DNA of 64,000 nucleotides from Wuchereria bancrofti (GCA_005281725.1 SSBO01000008.1:5008011-5072010); one strand, 5' to 3'. Counted from the stretch's first letter, positions 24,020 through 38,700 are shown. Notes: generated from the sequence alone by a model not told the origin. Numbers and translations: made by a program.

Positions 24020-26789
24020 ATGCTTTCGAGGAATCTGCAGGTGATGCTACGGCTTAGACGGCATCTTCTAACGGAATTAACATCTTTGTCATCATTGAAA
24101 ATGTCATCAAGATTAAATGTTGTGATTACTGACCATTGCCAATTAATTTCACAAATTAGGCATATATCTTTCTTTGGAAGTGGTCAACCATCTTCTACTT
24201 CATTAGCACTACCCGAAATATCGGTAAGTTTATAGTTGCCATATGTGATAGTTTTTTTCCGGAAGACAACATACATTGTAATAAATTTAATTCGATGCAG
24301 TTCGTCTGCTTGCTTCTTTTAAGATTGTTATAAGATTCGAGTTTGATTAGGCTAAATTGCGTTAATTAAAGCTAAATCATCTTTGTTTATTTTTAACTAA
24401 ATTTCATCGACTTGAATACAATCGGACTAAAGTTGTATAAAACTTTAGCTGTGTTCAGTTGAAATTAGTTTTTTGTAGGCTACACCTGCAGATACATCGT
24501 TGGTTTCTACAGATGCAACAGATTTTACACTAATGGAACAACTGCAACTGGGATTGGTGAAAGATTTTCATTTATTTGATTTCCTCGGTGGAAATTCATT
24601 GGTCAAAGAGTATGATCTTTTTTCATGGTGGAGTCCGGCGTCATGGTTTCGTTTAGCATTAGAATATATGCATTTTAATATTGATTTGCCTTGGTGGTTA
24701 ACCGTTATATGTGGTAAGTGCATATAATTAAAGACTAAATACAAAAAATTGTTATTAATAATTGAAACTGTAAGATTACTGATCAGTGAAATTAAGTCGA
24801 TAGGAAGATCCACACGTTTAATGAATTATTTAATTTGCAATTGCTAACTCCTTCAGAGTTAGATTTTAGCCACAATAAGTTTGCGATTAATGATGATATT
24901 TGTGCCTATTGCTTCTCATCGACTTATGGCACGAGTGCAATTATACAAAAAAGAAATTGATGATTTTAAAGAAATAGTGGAAAGTGCTCAAAGAAGTGGA
25001 AATTTCTTGCAAAGTTTGTCTTTCTTATTTCTAAGTAAATTTTATGTTTTTTTCAGAAAGTTTTGCTAATTTAATCACTTTTCAGTGGAAAAAATTTCAT
25101 AAGGATAAATCGATATTCTAATTGGTTAAATAGTCAAATAAGTTCTTTTCAACACTTTCTATACAATTGAGCTTGTTTTCAAGAACTTTTTTTTTTCAAA
25201 GGTTTGAAGCAACTTCAAATTCTCTTCCTTCTGTTCTTTGTATTTTTATTTCTATCTGTATCTTATAGATAATAGTTGCTGTGCACAGTGTTTGTCTATC
25301 ATTAGTGCAGGAACTTTTTTGCTGGAATTTTTCTGCTTTGAAATATAAGACACTACAAATATTAATGTGAAATAAAAGTTTTATTATTCATTAGAATTTT
25401 TATTTCATCAGGATTTTGTGACTGTGTGCATTTATCGTATATTTTATAAGTCAAATAAATCATAGTCTCAAGAAATTTTGATTTCAGCAATGGAAGCTCA
25501 AAAAGAGCTGAAAGATTTCTTGAAAACGAAAGATATTAAGCTATATCGACAGTTTATATTTATGAGTCTCAATGGCGCTATCTTCATGACACAGTTTATT
25601 GCGGTCAAAAAAATGGCAGATGTTGCGTAAGCTTCAATGTTAGATATTGGAAATGAATTGCCCTGCTTAGGACAATAAATATTGCTTGTAAAACGTTTTT
25701 CATTTTCTATCTTATTTTTTTTTTCAGTTTTCCTGGTATGAGCACCGGCGGTTTATACTGGTTCAAAGATTTAACTGTACCGGATCCCTATTATTTGCTA
25801 CCACTGGTTTCTGCTATCACTGTCGCTGCGGTGTTTAAGGTAAAATCAAATGGAATATTTATCAGAACATACAGCGGCGTTTTTAAGGACTATGAAAAAA
25901 TCTTATATTTTTAGTGTACGCTAATTATTAGAGAGAAAATTTACTTGGTAGTCTTATAAAAGTGCCACAAATTCAAGTTTTAGCTCTAGAAAACTAAAAA
26001 TGGAATTCAAGTTTGAGTCTGAAAAAAGATAAATATTGGAAATATGAATTCCAGAACAGCTTTTGCTCTTTGCACTTTCTTCTTTTTTTTATAATCTAGA
26101 ACTTTTTCCCGAGTAGATCGGAGCCGAAACTGGTGGAACAAACCAAGGTGTCAGTCCGCAAATACAGAAAATGCTGACAAGAATCGGACCGATTATAGTT
26201 TTTGCATGTAGTACCAAAGTTTCTTCGGTGGGTTTTAGTAATTTTCAAAAAATATGTACCAATAATATTTAATTTAAAATTTGTAGTGCATGAGAAGATT
26301 GGTTTCTTAATAGAAATTTTATCTTTCTGAATTTCAAATATTTGTTATGGAACTTATCACCAATATGTCTGTCCCTGTTCCTCCTCTTGTGTTAATCCGA
26401 TTCATTGTTGCATTCTGCGGATTACACATTTATCTTATTTTTGCAATATTTCAATTTTAAAAGAATTTGCAACATTAGAATTTCAGGTTATAGCCTTATA
26501 CTGGTGTACATCAAATATGATCTCTGTAATGTTTTCTGGAATATTCAAGATTCCATCAGTTCGTGCCTTCCTAAAGATACCTCAGTTACCATCGAAACAG
26601 GTGCAATTGTACAAGAAAGCACTTAATCAAAATATAAATCATGGCACTATGCAAAAGTGAATCTTTTTTTAAAAATACTTATTAGTTACATAAATAGTCA
26701 ACGAGATTTTCTTGTTACTGATCCATTCTATTTTTAGGCAAAATAAAGAGGCATTTACTGGGAAGACAAGAAGTGGCTCTGATGAGTAG
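24020..26789 (+). CDS. OXA1L: OXA1L-type mitochondrial insertase, copy 2 (most canonical)
   Basis: Inner-membrane insertase of the Oxa1/YidC/Alb3 family. Exons: 24020-24223, 24479-24713, 24870-25013, 25488-25626, 25728-25839, 26117-26227, 26487-26656, 26738-26789; 388 residues, all phases consistent. The ATG lies one base after a TTTCAG acceptor. The N-terminus is a strong mitochondrial presequence (MLSRNLQVMLRLRRHLL). The core resembles animal OXA1L most closely: WWSPASWFRLALEYMHFNID, LPWWLTVICATISLR, FIAVKKMADVAFPGM, GGLYWFKDLTVPDPYYLLPL, IGAETGG and VIALYWCTSNMISV, then FKIPSVRAFLKIPQ. The C-terminal tail is short and basic to polar, much shorter than in copy 1. This copy most likely keeps the ancestral function. 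Fifty bases upstream ends a small membrane-protein gene. Confidence 0.92.
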
Positions 26790-27844
26790 AAATCTTTTAG
26801 TGGAATACAAAAGGTTATTATTTTCATATATTTCATGGATATGTAAAATATTTCTAGTTTTGTAAAATATTTCTAATTTTTTTTGACGACATTTTGAGAC
26901 GACCTTATATGCAGTGGTACTGTAATTTTACTATCTTCATTCGTTTACGTTTTATCAGTTTGTATAATTCATGTTCGTTTCAGGACTGAGAAACCAGTGG
27001 AATGGAGAATAACATAGTTGAAAAGAAGAAATAGTTATATTATTGTATGTTTAAGGTGTTTCAAAATATATAGTTGTTAATTTTTCCTTGATTTCCAGAC
27101 TAGTATTTTATCAGCTGGGCCGAAATTCATAACTTGTTAGTTGAATTACAAAAAAAAAAAGAAATCAAAATTGATTTTCAGAACTTTTTCAGTAATAATG
27201 TTTGTACTTAATTATAGAGCTATTTTTTGATTTTGACTTTATTTCAAAAAAAGTTTTGTCTTTTATTAAACGAATATTATCACATAGTGATGAAATTCAA
27301 TTTTAAATATTTTCTTAACTTTTTTCTAAAGCATTCATTCTATTAATTTGGGTATATGAATGAGTTAGTCAGGATTCCAAGATGACAGCAGTTCATTATA
27401 TGTGTGCTTAATTTTGTTGTTTCTGTTTAAATATACTATGAAATAAAATTTTAAACAAAACGTTTTGTTGTTGAATCAGTTTAAGGCTTACTTGAAATTT
27501 CTATTTTACAATGGTTCGTCATATATATACACATATTCTTTACTATTATTTGTTTCAGGTTGATTGATACGTGAAACATATTATAATTAAGGATTGACGC
27601 CTTCTTTTTTTATTTATATCTTTTGGCTTAAGCTGTTGTTCAGTACATGTTTTCATTTAACTATGCTATTATACGAAGCGTGTAGCACGAAGATTACGTG
27701 ACTGTTAATATGATTATAACTTGGCGCAAGTAAAATTTGTAATCATGTATCAAACGAACGATTTATTAGTAAATATAATTTTTAGATTTCCAATTCGCAT
27801 GGTGTGAAATTCCAGTAATCGTTTTTGTCTGAATTATTACTGGG
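26790..27844. other. Spacer between OXA1 copies 2 and 3
   Basis: No coding exon can be supported. It includes the 3' UTR of copy 2 and an AATAAA at 27442-27447. The ATG of copy 3 at 27845 has no clear acceptor just before it, unlike copies 1 and 2. Confidence 0.4.
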
Positions 27845-30800
27845 ATGGCGGTAGCACTTTCCCTAAGTGGTTCTCGTCTTACAGTTCAACGTTTTTATGT
27901 TGCAATTAGTTCTGCTGCAGCAGCAGCAACGGTTCACCGTTCTAATTTTGAGTCGCAGCATTGCATAGTCGGTGTTCGCCATGCATCCACGGCGAAAGAT
28001 ATCTTTGTCGTGTCAAGTGATTCTCTAACGGTGTGTTAAAGTTAATCGAAATTTGATTTTTATTTCTGGCATGAAAGAATTCCAATTTTGATATGATTCA
28101 TTATTAGTTTCAGTTATATATATAAGAATGGGAAGGGTTAGTTATAGTCAGCTAATAATTTTTTGCTTTACTGAATCGAATAAATGTACCGTAAAAGATG
28201 CAATAGAATAATTAGAACAAAATGTGCTGAGAAACTCACAATAAGTTTTGAGATGAAAAATTTCTTTTGATCAAGTTTAGCTTAGCTTAGAATTTAGCTT
28301 AGAATTTAGATCTGTTCTTTGCCAGTAGATAATATATATAGCAGAATTTGTTAAAACGAGAAATACAAATGAGTGCTCGAATTTTAGCTTCTTTATACAG
28401 ATTCTTGAAAGCGAAGCGACATATTGAATTAAGTTAAATTAAATTAAGTTAAAACTATCGGAAATGGTTAGGAAAGTTTGTAAATTTTGTATGAATAATT
28501 TTGCTAATCATTACCTTAAATAAACATTAATACTATGGAGCATTGGATTAAATAAGCTTGTTGCAATACTGAGAGCATAAAGTCGGTAAGCTGAATTTGA
28601 GTTCTATTTCTATTTATCAACTCATTTAAACTTTTCGCATCTATAATATTTGAAAATTTTTTTAGGGTATACCGGATATCCCGATAATAAATATGCCCCC
28701 GGAAGCAGTAGCTAGCTCAGGCTTTTCTTTTTATGAGAAATGGCTTCTAAAGGTCGATATATTGGATTTATTCGGTCTAAGTGGTATATCAGCTGTAGAA
28801 AGTACTGGTCTTTTTTCTTGGTATTCACCTGCTTCCTGGTATCGAATTGCTTTAGAATTTATCCACAATCATTTTGATCTTCCCTGGTTTGCTTCTATCA
28901 TATGTAGTAAGCTTTTAAAACTATTCAAGTTGTTTTAAACAAAATGATGAATTAATAGTTTAAATTTGAATAGTTTAAAAATGTTAAAAATGTTTAAAAA
29001 AAATTTTTTAGTTCAGCAGTTGAATATTTGATAATGTTTTAATTTCTTTTTTAATTGAATTAAATTTAATGCCTTATGCTTTATAATATGTTATTTCCTT
29101 CTTCTCTTATCGTTTACCTTTCATTTTTTATTCTCATTTATTGATAGTTTTCAGCCACATTATGTTTACGGCTAGTATTTCTGCGAGCAACCTTATTCTT
29201 ACAAAGATTTGCACCAGTGAAAATGATGCACGATGATACGTTAAAAATGTTTGATGATAAGAAGAAAGAAGCTCGAGAAGTAATTCGAAGTGAAGCTCTA
29301 TGTTAGTTTTTCTTATTTTTTTTTTCTTTGCTTCAGATCTTCCCTGAAAAAAAATGTCAGAAGTAGTTGAGACATACAGTTCAAAAACATTTATTTATTT
29401 TCTTAAGTAATAATTGTAGGTAAAATACAGAATGAAAATATTATTTGCAATTTCTAAAAATAGAATTTTGGAAAAAATTTCCAATTCTTGATATTTTGTT
29501 GTAGTTTCTTAGTTATTTCATAATTTTAATCCATTCTGCTTCTCATTTCGCCTGAATAATAATATCATTTTAGATCGGAAGATTTCGCATGACGAAAATA
29601 TTTATGTAGACACTTATAATTTAAGATCCTCCAACAGATATTATTATTTTGCTCTCAATTCAGTTTTATTCATTTCCCAGTACCGTGGAATTATACTTAT
29701 GGCAGAAAACAAGTAAGTCTTTTATGCTCTGTTTTCCATTTGAAGCGATGTCCCGATCTCGAATAACGCTAAAATCTCATTTTTTCTTTTCTTTTTTTTT
29801 TGCTAAAGAATGAAATGAAATATCACATATCGTTTGTTTAAAAAAATTTTAATTGGATTAGGTTTGGTTTGATAGATTTTCGATTAGAATTGAAAAAAAT
29901 AAATGTAATATCTAAAAAGCTGGTGTGATTTTATTTTTGTGAAAAAATGAAATATTACAGTTTTCCTGGTTGGGACACAGGCGGTGCTCTATGGTTCCTA
30001 GATTTAACAATGACAGATCCTAATTTCTTGGTGCCAGCACTCTCATCTGTTCTCATTGGGTGCACACTTTTTGTAAGTTAACTTTTCTAGGCAATCAGTT
30101 TAAATTTTTTAAATAATATTATGAAATGAAGAAATCTTGAATACCGTTTTGCAGCTTGGATATGATCCAACCGGTACCGCATCCGCTAACAAATACGTTA
30201 AAGCGTTCAAATATGTTGTAGTACCAGTCGGTGTATTCTTTTTTAGCTCAAGAGTTCCTGTTGTAAGTCTTCTTCTACATTTTTTTAGAGTGCTTCATGA
30301 AATTTTCCTGACATTTCTTATATCAAAAATGCTATGTAAAAATTGAAGATGAAAAATTTTCTGAGATACTAAAATAATAATAGCTTCACCTTTGGTAATT
30401 CCAGTAAAATATTCTTTCGCTATTAAATGCGCAATTCATATAGCTTAAATTAGATATATTAAAAGTTCAAAATGAAATTTGATATTAATCTGATTTATTG
30501 TGATTTCTTTAGGCTGTTTCAATATACTGGTGTGCTTCAAACTTTTTCAACCTTTTGTTAACAACAACTCTACGCATGCCGAAAATCCGTTATGCTCTCG
30601 ACATTCCATTGAAAGTGACGAAATCAAGTTCTGTGACGTTCCAAAAAGCATGGAAGCGTGCATTCGGTAATCTTTTCTTCGAAGTTTTTTACGAAAAGTC
30701 AAACTCATTACCAATTTAATGTCAATGGTTTGAATAAACTTAATTAATTATCTTGTTATATATGAGTATTAATGTTAGCCGAAAAACTGTGGTGAAATTT

Positions 30801-31043
30801 TAGATTTTGTAGCTGAAACGTCCCCGAATTAGAAGTCATGAAAAAGTAGAGATATTTGAACGAATTATTCTTATCTGTTTGAATAATGTGCTGATCAAAC
30901 TGTACCGTATTTTGCGTCTCATTTCTTCAGGTTGGAAGAAAGAAACTGAAAAACAGGCCCGATCACGACCTGTAATGTGGGAAATAATGCAGAGACAAGA
31001 TCTGGAAAGATTTGCAAGAGCTGGCAGACCAGCTGCGAAGTAA
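27845..31043 (+). CDS. OXA1/YidC-family mitochondrial insertase, copy 3
   Basis: Third tandem OXA1 homologue. Exons: 27845-28030, 28666-28906, 29155-29301, 29574-29712, 29961-30072, 30155-30262, 30513-30666, 30931-31043; 399 residues in one continuous frame. The N-terminus is Ala/Ser/Arg-rich with almost no acids at first (MAVALSLSGSRLTVQRFYVA), as in mitochondrial presequences. The core has WYSPASWYRIALEFIHNHFD, LPWFASIICATLCLR, a long charged matrix loop with FDDKKKEAREVIRSEALY, GGALWFLDLTMTDPNFLVPA, and AVSIYWCASNFFNLLLTTTL. The tail is basic (GWKKETEKQARSRP). The FPGWDTGGALWF segment, exon sizes and intron phases match copy 2. A Tyr-rich segment (SSNRYYYFALNSVLFISQYR) and loss of the GAETG motif set it apart. 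It is likely an active paralogue, perhaps with different clients or stage of expression. Confidence 0.88.
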
Positions 31044-31155
31044 TAGTTAATAAATTGTGGCTTGTTTGCTTTTGCTGTAATTTTATTGATGGTTTTTTGA
31101 AATTGTCTTCAAAAACATTTCTGATTTTTGCTGTAAATTAATCAAATTTGAAGAA

Positions 31156-31161
31156 AATAAA
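31156..31161 (+). terminator. Poly(A) signal of OXA1 copy 3
   Basis: AATAAA about 113 bases after the stop of copy 3; plausible, though the motif is frequent in this sequence. Confidence 0.45.
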
Positions 31162-32697
31162 TAATTACTTCCGGATGGTCTCGATGGTTACTTTAGCTAC
31201 TTTATTGTTCTCAACAAATGGCTCTATGAAATAGCAGCATTTTATTCTTGAAAGACTTAAATTTTATAAAAATAGCATAATTCATTGCGCTTCAGATAAA
31301 TTTTCATTGCACTGAAAGGATTTCTTTTTTCACAAGAATTCTGACAATCAATTTGTCAGATTCAATATTGCACTCAGCATACAAAGTTTACAACAGATAC
31401 ATGCCGGAATATACAGAGAAGATCATTCAAATATTCATTATTAATCGTCCCAACTATGTTTTTTTTTTCTTTTGAAATTTAATTTTTAATTTATTTAACT
31501 GATCTTGATGATCAAAAACTTCCTCAAGTTTTGTTGACAAATATTTCGAATGAAAAAAGATGACATAGTTAAATTTGAAATAGTTCCATGACAAATTTAT
31601 AACAATAGCTAAATAAAATTTTTAACCTGTGATTTTTTTTTTTTTTTTCAGTAAAATGAGGAATAAGAAAATGGTTAAATGGTTATTTCTTTAGTGTAGA
31701 AACAGTTTAGTTTTACTTTATTTTACATAATATATTATCCCTTCAGTTATCCCGATGCAATTAGTGGAGATATATAGGTATTGTAAGTAATTTGGATAAA
31801 TTACATATGAAAAACAATTAATTGCACATAATACTGTGACAAAGAAATTTTTAGCTAAGTAAAAATCATATGAATTAGTTAATATATTGCCATGAATAGA
31901 AAAGAAAAAAGGATATGAGCTAATGTAGAGTAAGAGTAAATAAAATTTAATATTTCAACTAAAATTCCTTTTTTCTATTTTGATTGTCAATGTTAATTTT
32001 GCTATGTGAAGGTTAATTCTCTTCATGTATATAAAATGCACTGTAATTAATTACAAAATCATCCAAATAGTTACAAAGTAACAAAGATTTATTCAAAATT
32101 TTTTACATCCCTTAATTTTTACTTATTTCACTTATTTTATCTTAATTAAATCTTTTATTAATTCCATTTTTAATCAATGTTTAAAAAACACATGTAAATT
32201 TTAATTATTAATAATACACATTGTCAATTCTTTTTTTTTTTTTTTTAAAAATTAGTTAATTTCATAAATTTTATAAAATAATTACACATAATTATTGATA
32301 AATAAGAAAATTATATGAAAAATAAAGGATTAATTCCATAAAGCTATTAAAATGCTATATTATTTTTATAACTATGAAAATTTTTTTTTATATAACCATG
32401 AAAAACTATTTATTATATATAACTATGAAAAATTTTTAATAATTAAATATTCATTTGTATTAATAAGAAGAAAAGAAGATTAGATCAATATATGAAGAAT
32501 GATTATAAAAGTAAAGATAATGATTACGATTATAGTATTAACTACTATCATTGGTATTATTATTAATCCTATCTGAAGTTATGATGAAATAATGATAACT
32601 TTTAATTTTGGTATTGTCGTTATCACTGTTGTCGTTGTTATTGTCGTTATTGTTGTCGTTGTTATTGTCGTTATTGCTGTTGTTATCACTGCTGTTA
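31162..32697. other. Convergent spacer and ZP-gene 3' region
   Basis: Lies between the 3' end of OXA1 copy 3 (+) and the 3' end of the ZP gene (-). AT-rich with poly-T runs and, at 32600-32697, a GTT/GTC triplet repeat that merges into the ZP gene's last codons. No other gene is visible. Confidence 0.5.
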
Positions 32698-32730
32698 TCA
32701 TTGCTGTTGTTGTTGTTGTTGTTTCACTAC
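32610..32730. repeat. GTT/GTC triplet repeat reaching the ZP-gene stop codon
   Basis: Run of gttgttattgtc-type triplets. On the minus strand its right end encodes the terminal Gln run of the ZP protein; the rest is 3' UTR. Confidence 0.75.
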
Positions 32731-35700
32731 TGTTACCTTTGAACAGTGTATTGCTAATTTAATTGGTCCATATTGTCGTCGTCGAGAATAACGACAATAC
32801 CCGTAAACACTAATCGCCAGTAACGTTGTTAATGTTGATAAACCCGTCCAAATACCTAGCCATAAGCGAGATATACAATATTGCTTCGATGCTGCAAAAC
32901 TGTATATTTGAAATATTTATAAGCTTTTAATGAATGATAATTAACTTAAAAAATTTGATTAATTTTTTTTCTTTTTTTGTAAACTGTTTTTTATTAAACT
33001 TTAAATTTAATAATTTTTAAAACGAACAATTATCCTTTAGCGTATTTATATGTCGTTCGTGATCTATTCGATAATTCTTCGAATTACAATACTCATCTTT
33101 CTTATCACCGAAACAAATATCAGCATAAACATGTTGCTGAGATGATTTGTGTTCTCGTCGTTTCCTGATCACTTTTACTTCTTGACCGGATAACAAGGCA
33201 TTTGTAGCTGATGTTATCAAATCCGGACAGAATGGTGGCTGCAATGGATAAAAACAAGAAAAAAAAAAGCATAATTTCCTCATAATTCAATTTTATAATT
33301 TCTAAATATTAATATTATTACAATATTATGCTAATATTTGTAATAATCAAATTTATTACACTACCATAAATAATAATAATATTATAATCTTATTAATATA
33401 CAATGATATCATACTTTTCGATAATATAACGAATAAATTATTATCATCGTTTTATTTTCATAAAAATTAGATTATACCAAGAAAAAATAAAACAAACATA
33501 ATCTAACAAAATTTTGATAATTAAAATAACTTACAGATGGTATACTATCACAGCTTGTTAAACCGGATGTAGTATCCGGAATATCAGTGCATATTTCGAT
33601 GGAGCATTTGATATTTAACTGATTAATATCTGGTACTTTGAATGCATGCCAATGAACTTGTGCTATATCATGATATGTATCATAATGTGGATGACTGAAG
33701 ATATTGATATCTGTTGAACAACTGAAAATTAAAATATATTATTGTTAATATTTTCTATATTATTTATTTAAAAATTTTCTTTATTTAAAATTTTGTACTA
33801 TTATTATTGTTATTATAGTTTTCGTATTATTTATTTAAAAATTTTTTTAAATTTAAATTTTATACTATTTATTTTAAAAAAAAAAAAGTGGGGAAAGAAA
33901 CAGCTAAATTATTCATACTGTTAAAAGGTAAAAGTGATAATTGTATTAACAAAAAAATTATCCAACATTATCATTCATTTCAACTTTTTGTCCTGCTTTT
34001 TTTTTTTGTTTTTATTTTTTCTGCTCTTCTTTCTTTCTTCCTTCTTTTTTTTTCAACCATTTCTCAGTAAATACGAAATTTACTTTTGATTTTTCGAAAA
34101 AAAAGCTTGACTATGCAAATATACCCTCGTTCATCGATCACCATATATTCGTCATTACTAACCGTATCCCGAACTGTGCAATTTCGTACATGAAAACCAT
34201 AAGCATCTGAAAGTTTTGTTTTTCTTTTTCCTTTTTTTTTTTTAAATTTAAAATTAAATTTACATTAAAATTTTATAAATGTTAATAAAGAATGCAAAAA
34301 ATATCGCATTAGAATTATTTGATTAGGTATATCTTTAAAGTATTTTTAATATATATATCAATTTCGTTTATTTTAATAAAAATAGCTCATATATAATATA
34401 GTTAAATTTAAATATCGAAATAACTAAATAAATTTGTATGATGTTTATATGCACAGAAATTTTAAAATTTTGGAAAAGAAGATTATTGCAATAATACTAA
34501 CAACAAATATTAGTAAATAAAAACAAAACAAGAGCTCTTTTTTTTTGTTTTTGTTTTTTAAATATATTTATAATTAATTCTTTCAAGCATTTTAGATAGT
34601 TGAATGAGATACAATTGATTTATCATATAAAAAAGTTTCCATAAAAAACAAAAAGGTTAAAAATGTAAAATTTCATTTTTTCCAGATGTGTTACTATTTC
34701 TAATCAATCATTAAAATATAAGTCACTAACAAATCATTAGCATAAGAAATCATATATCTTTGAAATCATATCAGGATTTCGAGAATATAAGAAAGTAGCA
34801 CAATTGTACAAAAATTTTAAAATTACGAATTCTAGTAATTCAAGAAATTAATGGTAACTTTCGAAAAATATGTAATAGGTGAAAATAGAAATATGATTAA
34901 TCTTATAGATTCTTCGGAAAGTAAATTATCCATCAATTCAATGGTACAAGAAAAAAAAAAACTCGATATAATGTTAAATTATTAAAACGCTAGAAAATTC
35001 TGGAATTATGTAAGAGTATAATTTTATAAACCTGATTCGGGTAATAAACTCCATTCGATCCTCATCGGTTGCCCAAGGTTAACAACATCTACTTCAGTGC
35101 CATCATCACCGTGTCCATGTTCGTCCTCGGTGACAATTCGCATCGTGCATTTCGGAACTTGCGCTTTATGCTCCAATTTCATTGGTATTAAGCGTAATCT
35201 GAATTAAGAAAATGTCATTTGTTTTGGATTATTGTGACAAATCAATAATAATCAATAAATAAATGTATAGAAAATAAATATCATTTGATAACTTTTTTTT
35301 AAGCAAATATCATTTTTTTTTTTTGACAAATTTTCAACGTTTCAAAATTTAATTGTAGTGAAGTTTTAAAAAAATACAAGACATAGAGTATTATTAATTA
35401 TCAAATTGTAAAGCTTAAAATTTCACCAAATAAAATTTATTGTAAAAGGAATATTTAAATAATTGTAATTTGAGTACATACTCTTCCAATGCTTCTTCAA
35501 TATGTTTCGGTATTACTTGCTTCTGATATTGTACTTTTTGATGAACACATTGAGTTAGAAATGATTGCATTGTGCTTGTACCGTCTTTTTGTTGAAAAAT
35601 AACAATAATTTGCATATGATATTGAGTTTCTGGTCGTTGATCTCCTAAAAATTATTTCCAATTAAATGAAAATTTCAAAATATTAAATGGAGTAATTCTG

Positions 35701-38700
35701 ATAATAGGTAATGAGTGAATTATAATATGGCAAAATTAAAATTCTATTGTAATTTTTTAAAATTTTCCAATTTAAAAGTATCGTAATAGTCTATTTGACA
35801 ATTACTGACAACAGTTAACACTAACAAATTGTAAATTATCAAAAAATATTAAAACATTTTTAGTTCGAAAATTTTTAGAAAGTTTTTTAAATATTTAATT
35901 ATTTAATGAAATGCATTTTATTTTATGGATAGCACACTAAAAATTACCGCTATTTCGCATGCCGCATGTAGAATATGGCATTGTAACTCTGATCAAATTT
36001 GCTTCATTAAACGTAAAATAACATCTGAAAAAAAAAAACAGAAACTTTTAGAGTAATAATTTTTGAACATGTAAAATGTCAAAAATCAAATTTTATTATC
36101 AATTAATTGAATTTAGTGTTAGATGTTGTAATTAAATTGTCAATTCTTTAAATTAAGTGACAATTAAGCATTTAATCCATTATATATTTTTGAGATTAAA
36201 TTTAATTTTATAATTTATAAAATAATAAAGTATGAAAATGAACAAACTCAGCAGCAGGTTTTCGATTATGAGCAAAAATTTGTCCGGTAAATGGAAATAA
36301 TGTGGTGATTTCGAACTGTAAACCATCATCTTTACAGATTAGACGAGCTTTACCTAAAAATTGAAATATTTGAAATTGTTATTTTCAAAATTGACCCAAA
36401 AATAAAGAATTGAAAAAGAAATTGATTTTTATAAAATTCCATTTCGAAATTTTCTGACATACCAATTTGAAAAGTTTGGAAAAATCGGTAAGAAATAAAA
36501 TTTTAATACGTATTTTTTTAAGTAATGAAATAGTAATGCATTAAAAATTTCAACCTATAATATATAATATAAATTAGTTTAAATAATTTATATCTCAAAT
36601 CTTCATAAAATTAAACTGACCACGTAAACGATTAAGAACAATTCCAGTAGATACTGTGGTACTATGTAAGGGTACTGAAGTTGTTTCGATTACATTCTGT
36701 ATATTGAATGATGATGATAATGATGGTGATAATGGTGGATAAGATAATCTAAAAATATATTTTTTTTTTCAAAATAAATATTTGAAGTTGCTGATAAAAA
36801 TTAAATAATTTGAATTTTATAAATGGTTTTTTCCTTGAAAAAAAAGAAACAAATGGCAATAAATAAATTAATTTAGAAAAAGTAATAATAGCATTTAAGT
36901 GATATGAAATGAAGACTTACGTTGATATTTGTAATGGTTGAGAAATTATGGTACTATTTTTATTGATAATTTCCATTTCATCTAATTTATGCTTCATTTC
37001 TATTTCCGTTTCTCTTTCAATATTAGGAATAATTGTTGTTTGATGTAACGATTTGATACTTGATAAATGATCATCGACTAATTCCAAATCTGTTGTTGTC
37101 ATTGTTGTTGTTGTTGTGTCATATTTTTCAGCAATATTTTCAATCGTTGTACTTCGTTCTTCTTCCAATAATGTTTCATTAATTATAGCATTTGTAGTTG
37201 AAGTTGTTAAAATTGCATTTACCGGAAATGTTTGTTGATTTTCATGTGGTATTTGCATGAGACAGGGAGAAGTGATAGGTGTGATAGTACTAGTAGTTGT
37301 ATCAGTTATTATAGGTTCAGATGTAGTAGAAAATGTGTATTCTATATTTGCTGCATAATTTGTTTCATCGTTTTCCACACTTACAGTTGTCACTGGAATA
37401 AATTGTGAAAATTTATTAATTCTCCTCTCCAACTTAACAGTTGATAATTTGACAAAGGAAAAGAAAAAAAATTCTAATTTAATTGATTGAGAGAATTGTG
37501 GTAGAATTTAAAACATAATGCAACAGATTGTTATATCAAATGATGTTGAATAGTAAAGTATTACAAAAATTAAATTTCTACTAATTCCATTAATTATTAA
37601 TTCATATAAATTTTGTATAATTATTTTGCATCCCTTTTACTATTTGTGTTAAATTTAAAGTTTAGATATGAGAAAATATCATCTAATCTCTGAATTTAAT
37701 AGATGAAAATTTCAATATGAAATCTTTTACACTTGTAGGATAAAAACTCACTGATGTTAGTACAATCAGTTGAAACTTTCAAATTTTGTTCTGTGATATC
37801 AAAATTAATATCAGCAATTTGCTTTTGTTCATTAGAATAGTCAATAATAGGCATTGCTGCCGGAGGTGCTGGACCGAGTTTTTTAGCTGAAAATACATTT
37901 ATAATTTAGCGATAATTTATGCAATATTCATTTAAAACAGAAAGAGTAAAGAAGAGAGAGAGAGAGAGAGGGGAAAAGGATAAGTGAATGAAATAAATTA
38001 TAAATTCTTAGGATCAGAAAAAAGAGATAACAAATTTAGATTTAAGTGTGATCTTAAATTATTCAACAAAAATTCACCATATGTTATACTATTGTGAAGT
38101 TAAAAAAAGACGATCCGTTTACCTTAAAATAATGATTTTCTCTCATTTCGGATATGTGACAAAGAAATATGATATAAAAAAGACATCAATCAAATTTATT
38201 ATTTTTCACATATATGTAATTATTTACTTATTGAAAATAATTTGAATATGATTTATTACAATTACAATTATTGAGCGAATTAAAATTATTATCTTATTTT
38301 TATGAAAATAAAAGCATTACCAGCTAATTGTGTTTCATAATCAATTGTGGTAATCTGTAGTGATGGATAGGTATCGACATTACTATTTCTGGAATTGAAC
38401 GATTCCTCGAATGTAGCAGCATCTTGTGTTACACTCTAAAATAGCAAAAAAACAGAGAGAGAGAGAGAGAGAGGGAGAGAGGAGGAAGAGAGGAAAGAAA
38501 TTATGAAAATTTCACATATTAAATAATTCAAAAGAAGAAAAAAAAAGGGAAATTTATATTAAAAAAAAGACTGAAAAATTACTTTAATTTTATCTCAAAA
38601 ATTAAACAATTTCTTCATGTTTCATATTCAAATTTATCCTAATTAAAAACTTTTCTTTCTTTTTGTTTAAGCAAGAAATATAAACTGCAAAAGTTTTCAA

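Noticed and set aside
28270..28315. TTAGC-type repeats suggestive of interstitial telomere
   Set aside because: The nematode telomere unit is TTAGGC; here the units are ttagct/ttagaa and only three to four irregular copies occur.
36917..37432. Thr-rich frame as a stand-alone 171-residue protein
   Set aside because: It is exon 4 of the ZP gene, with clear donor and acceptor in phase with its neighbours.
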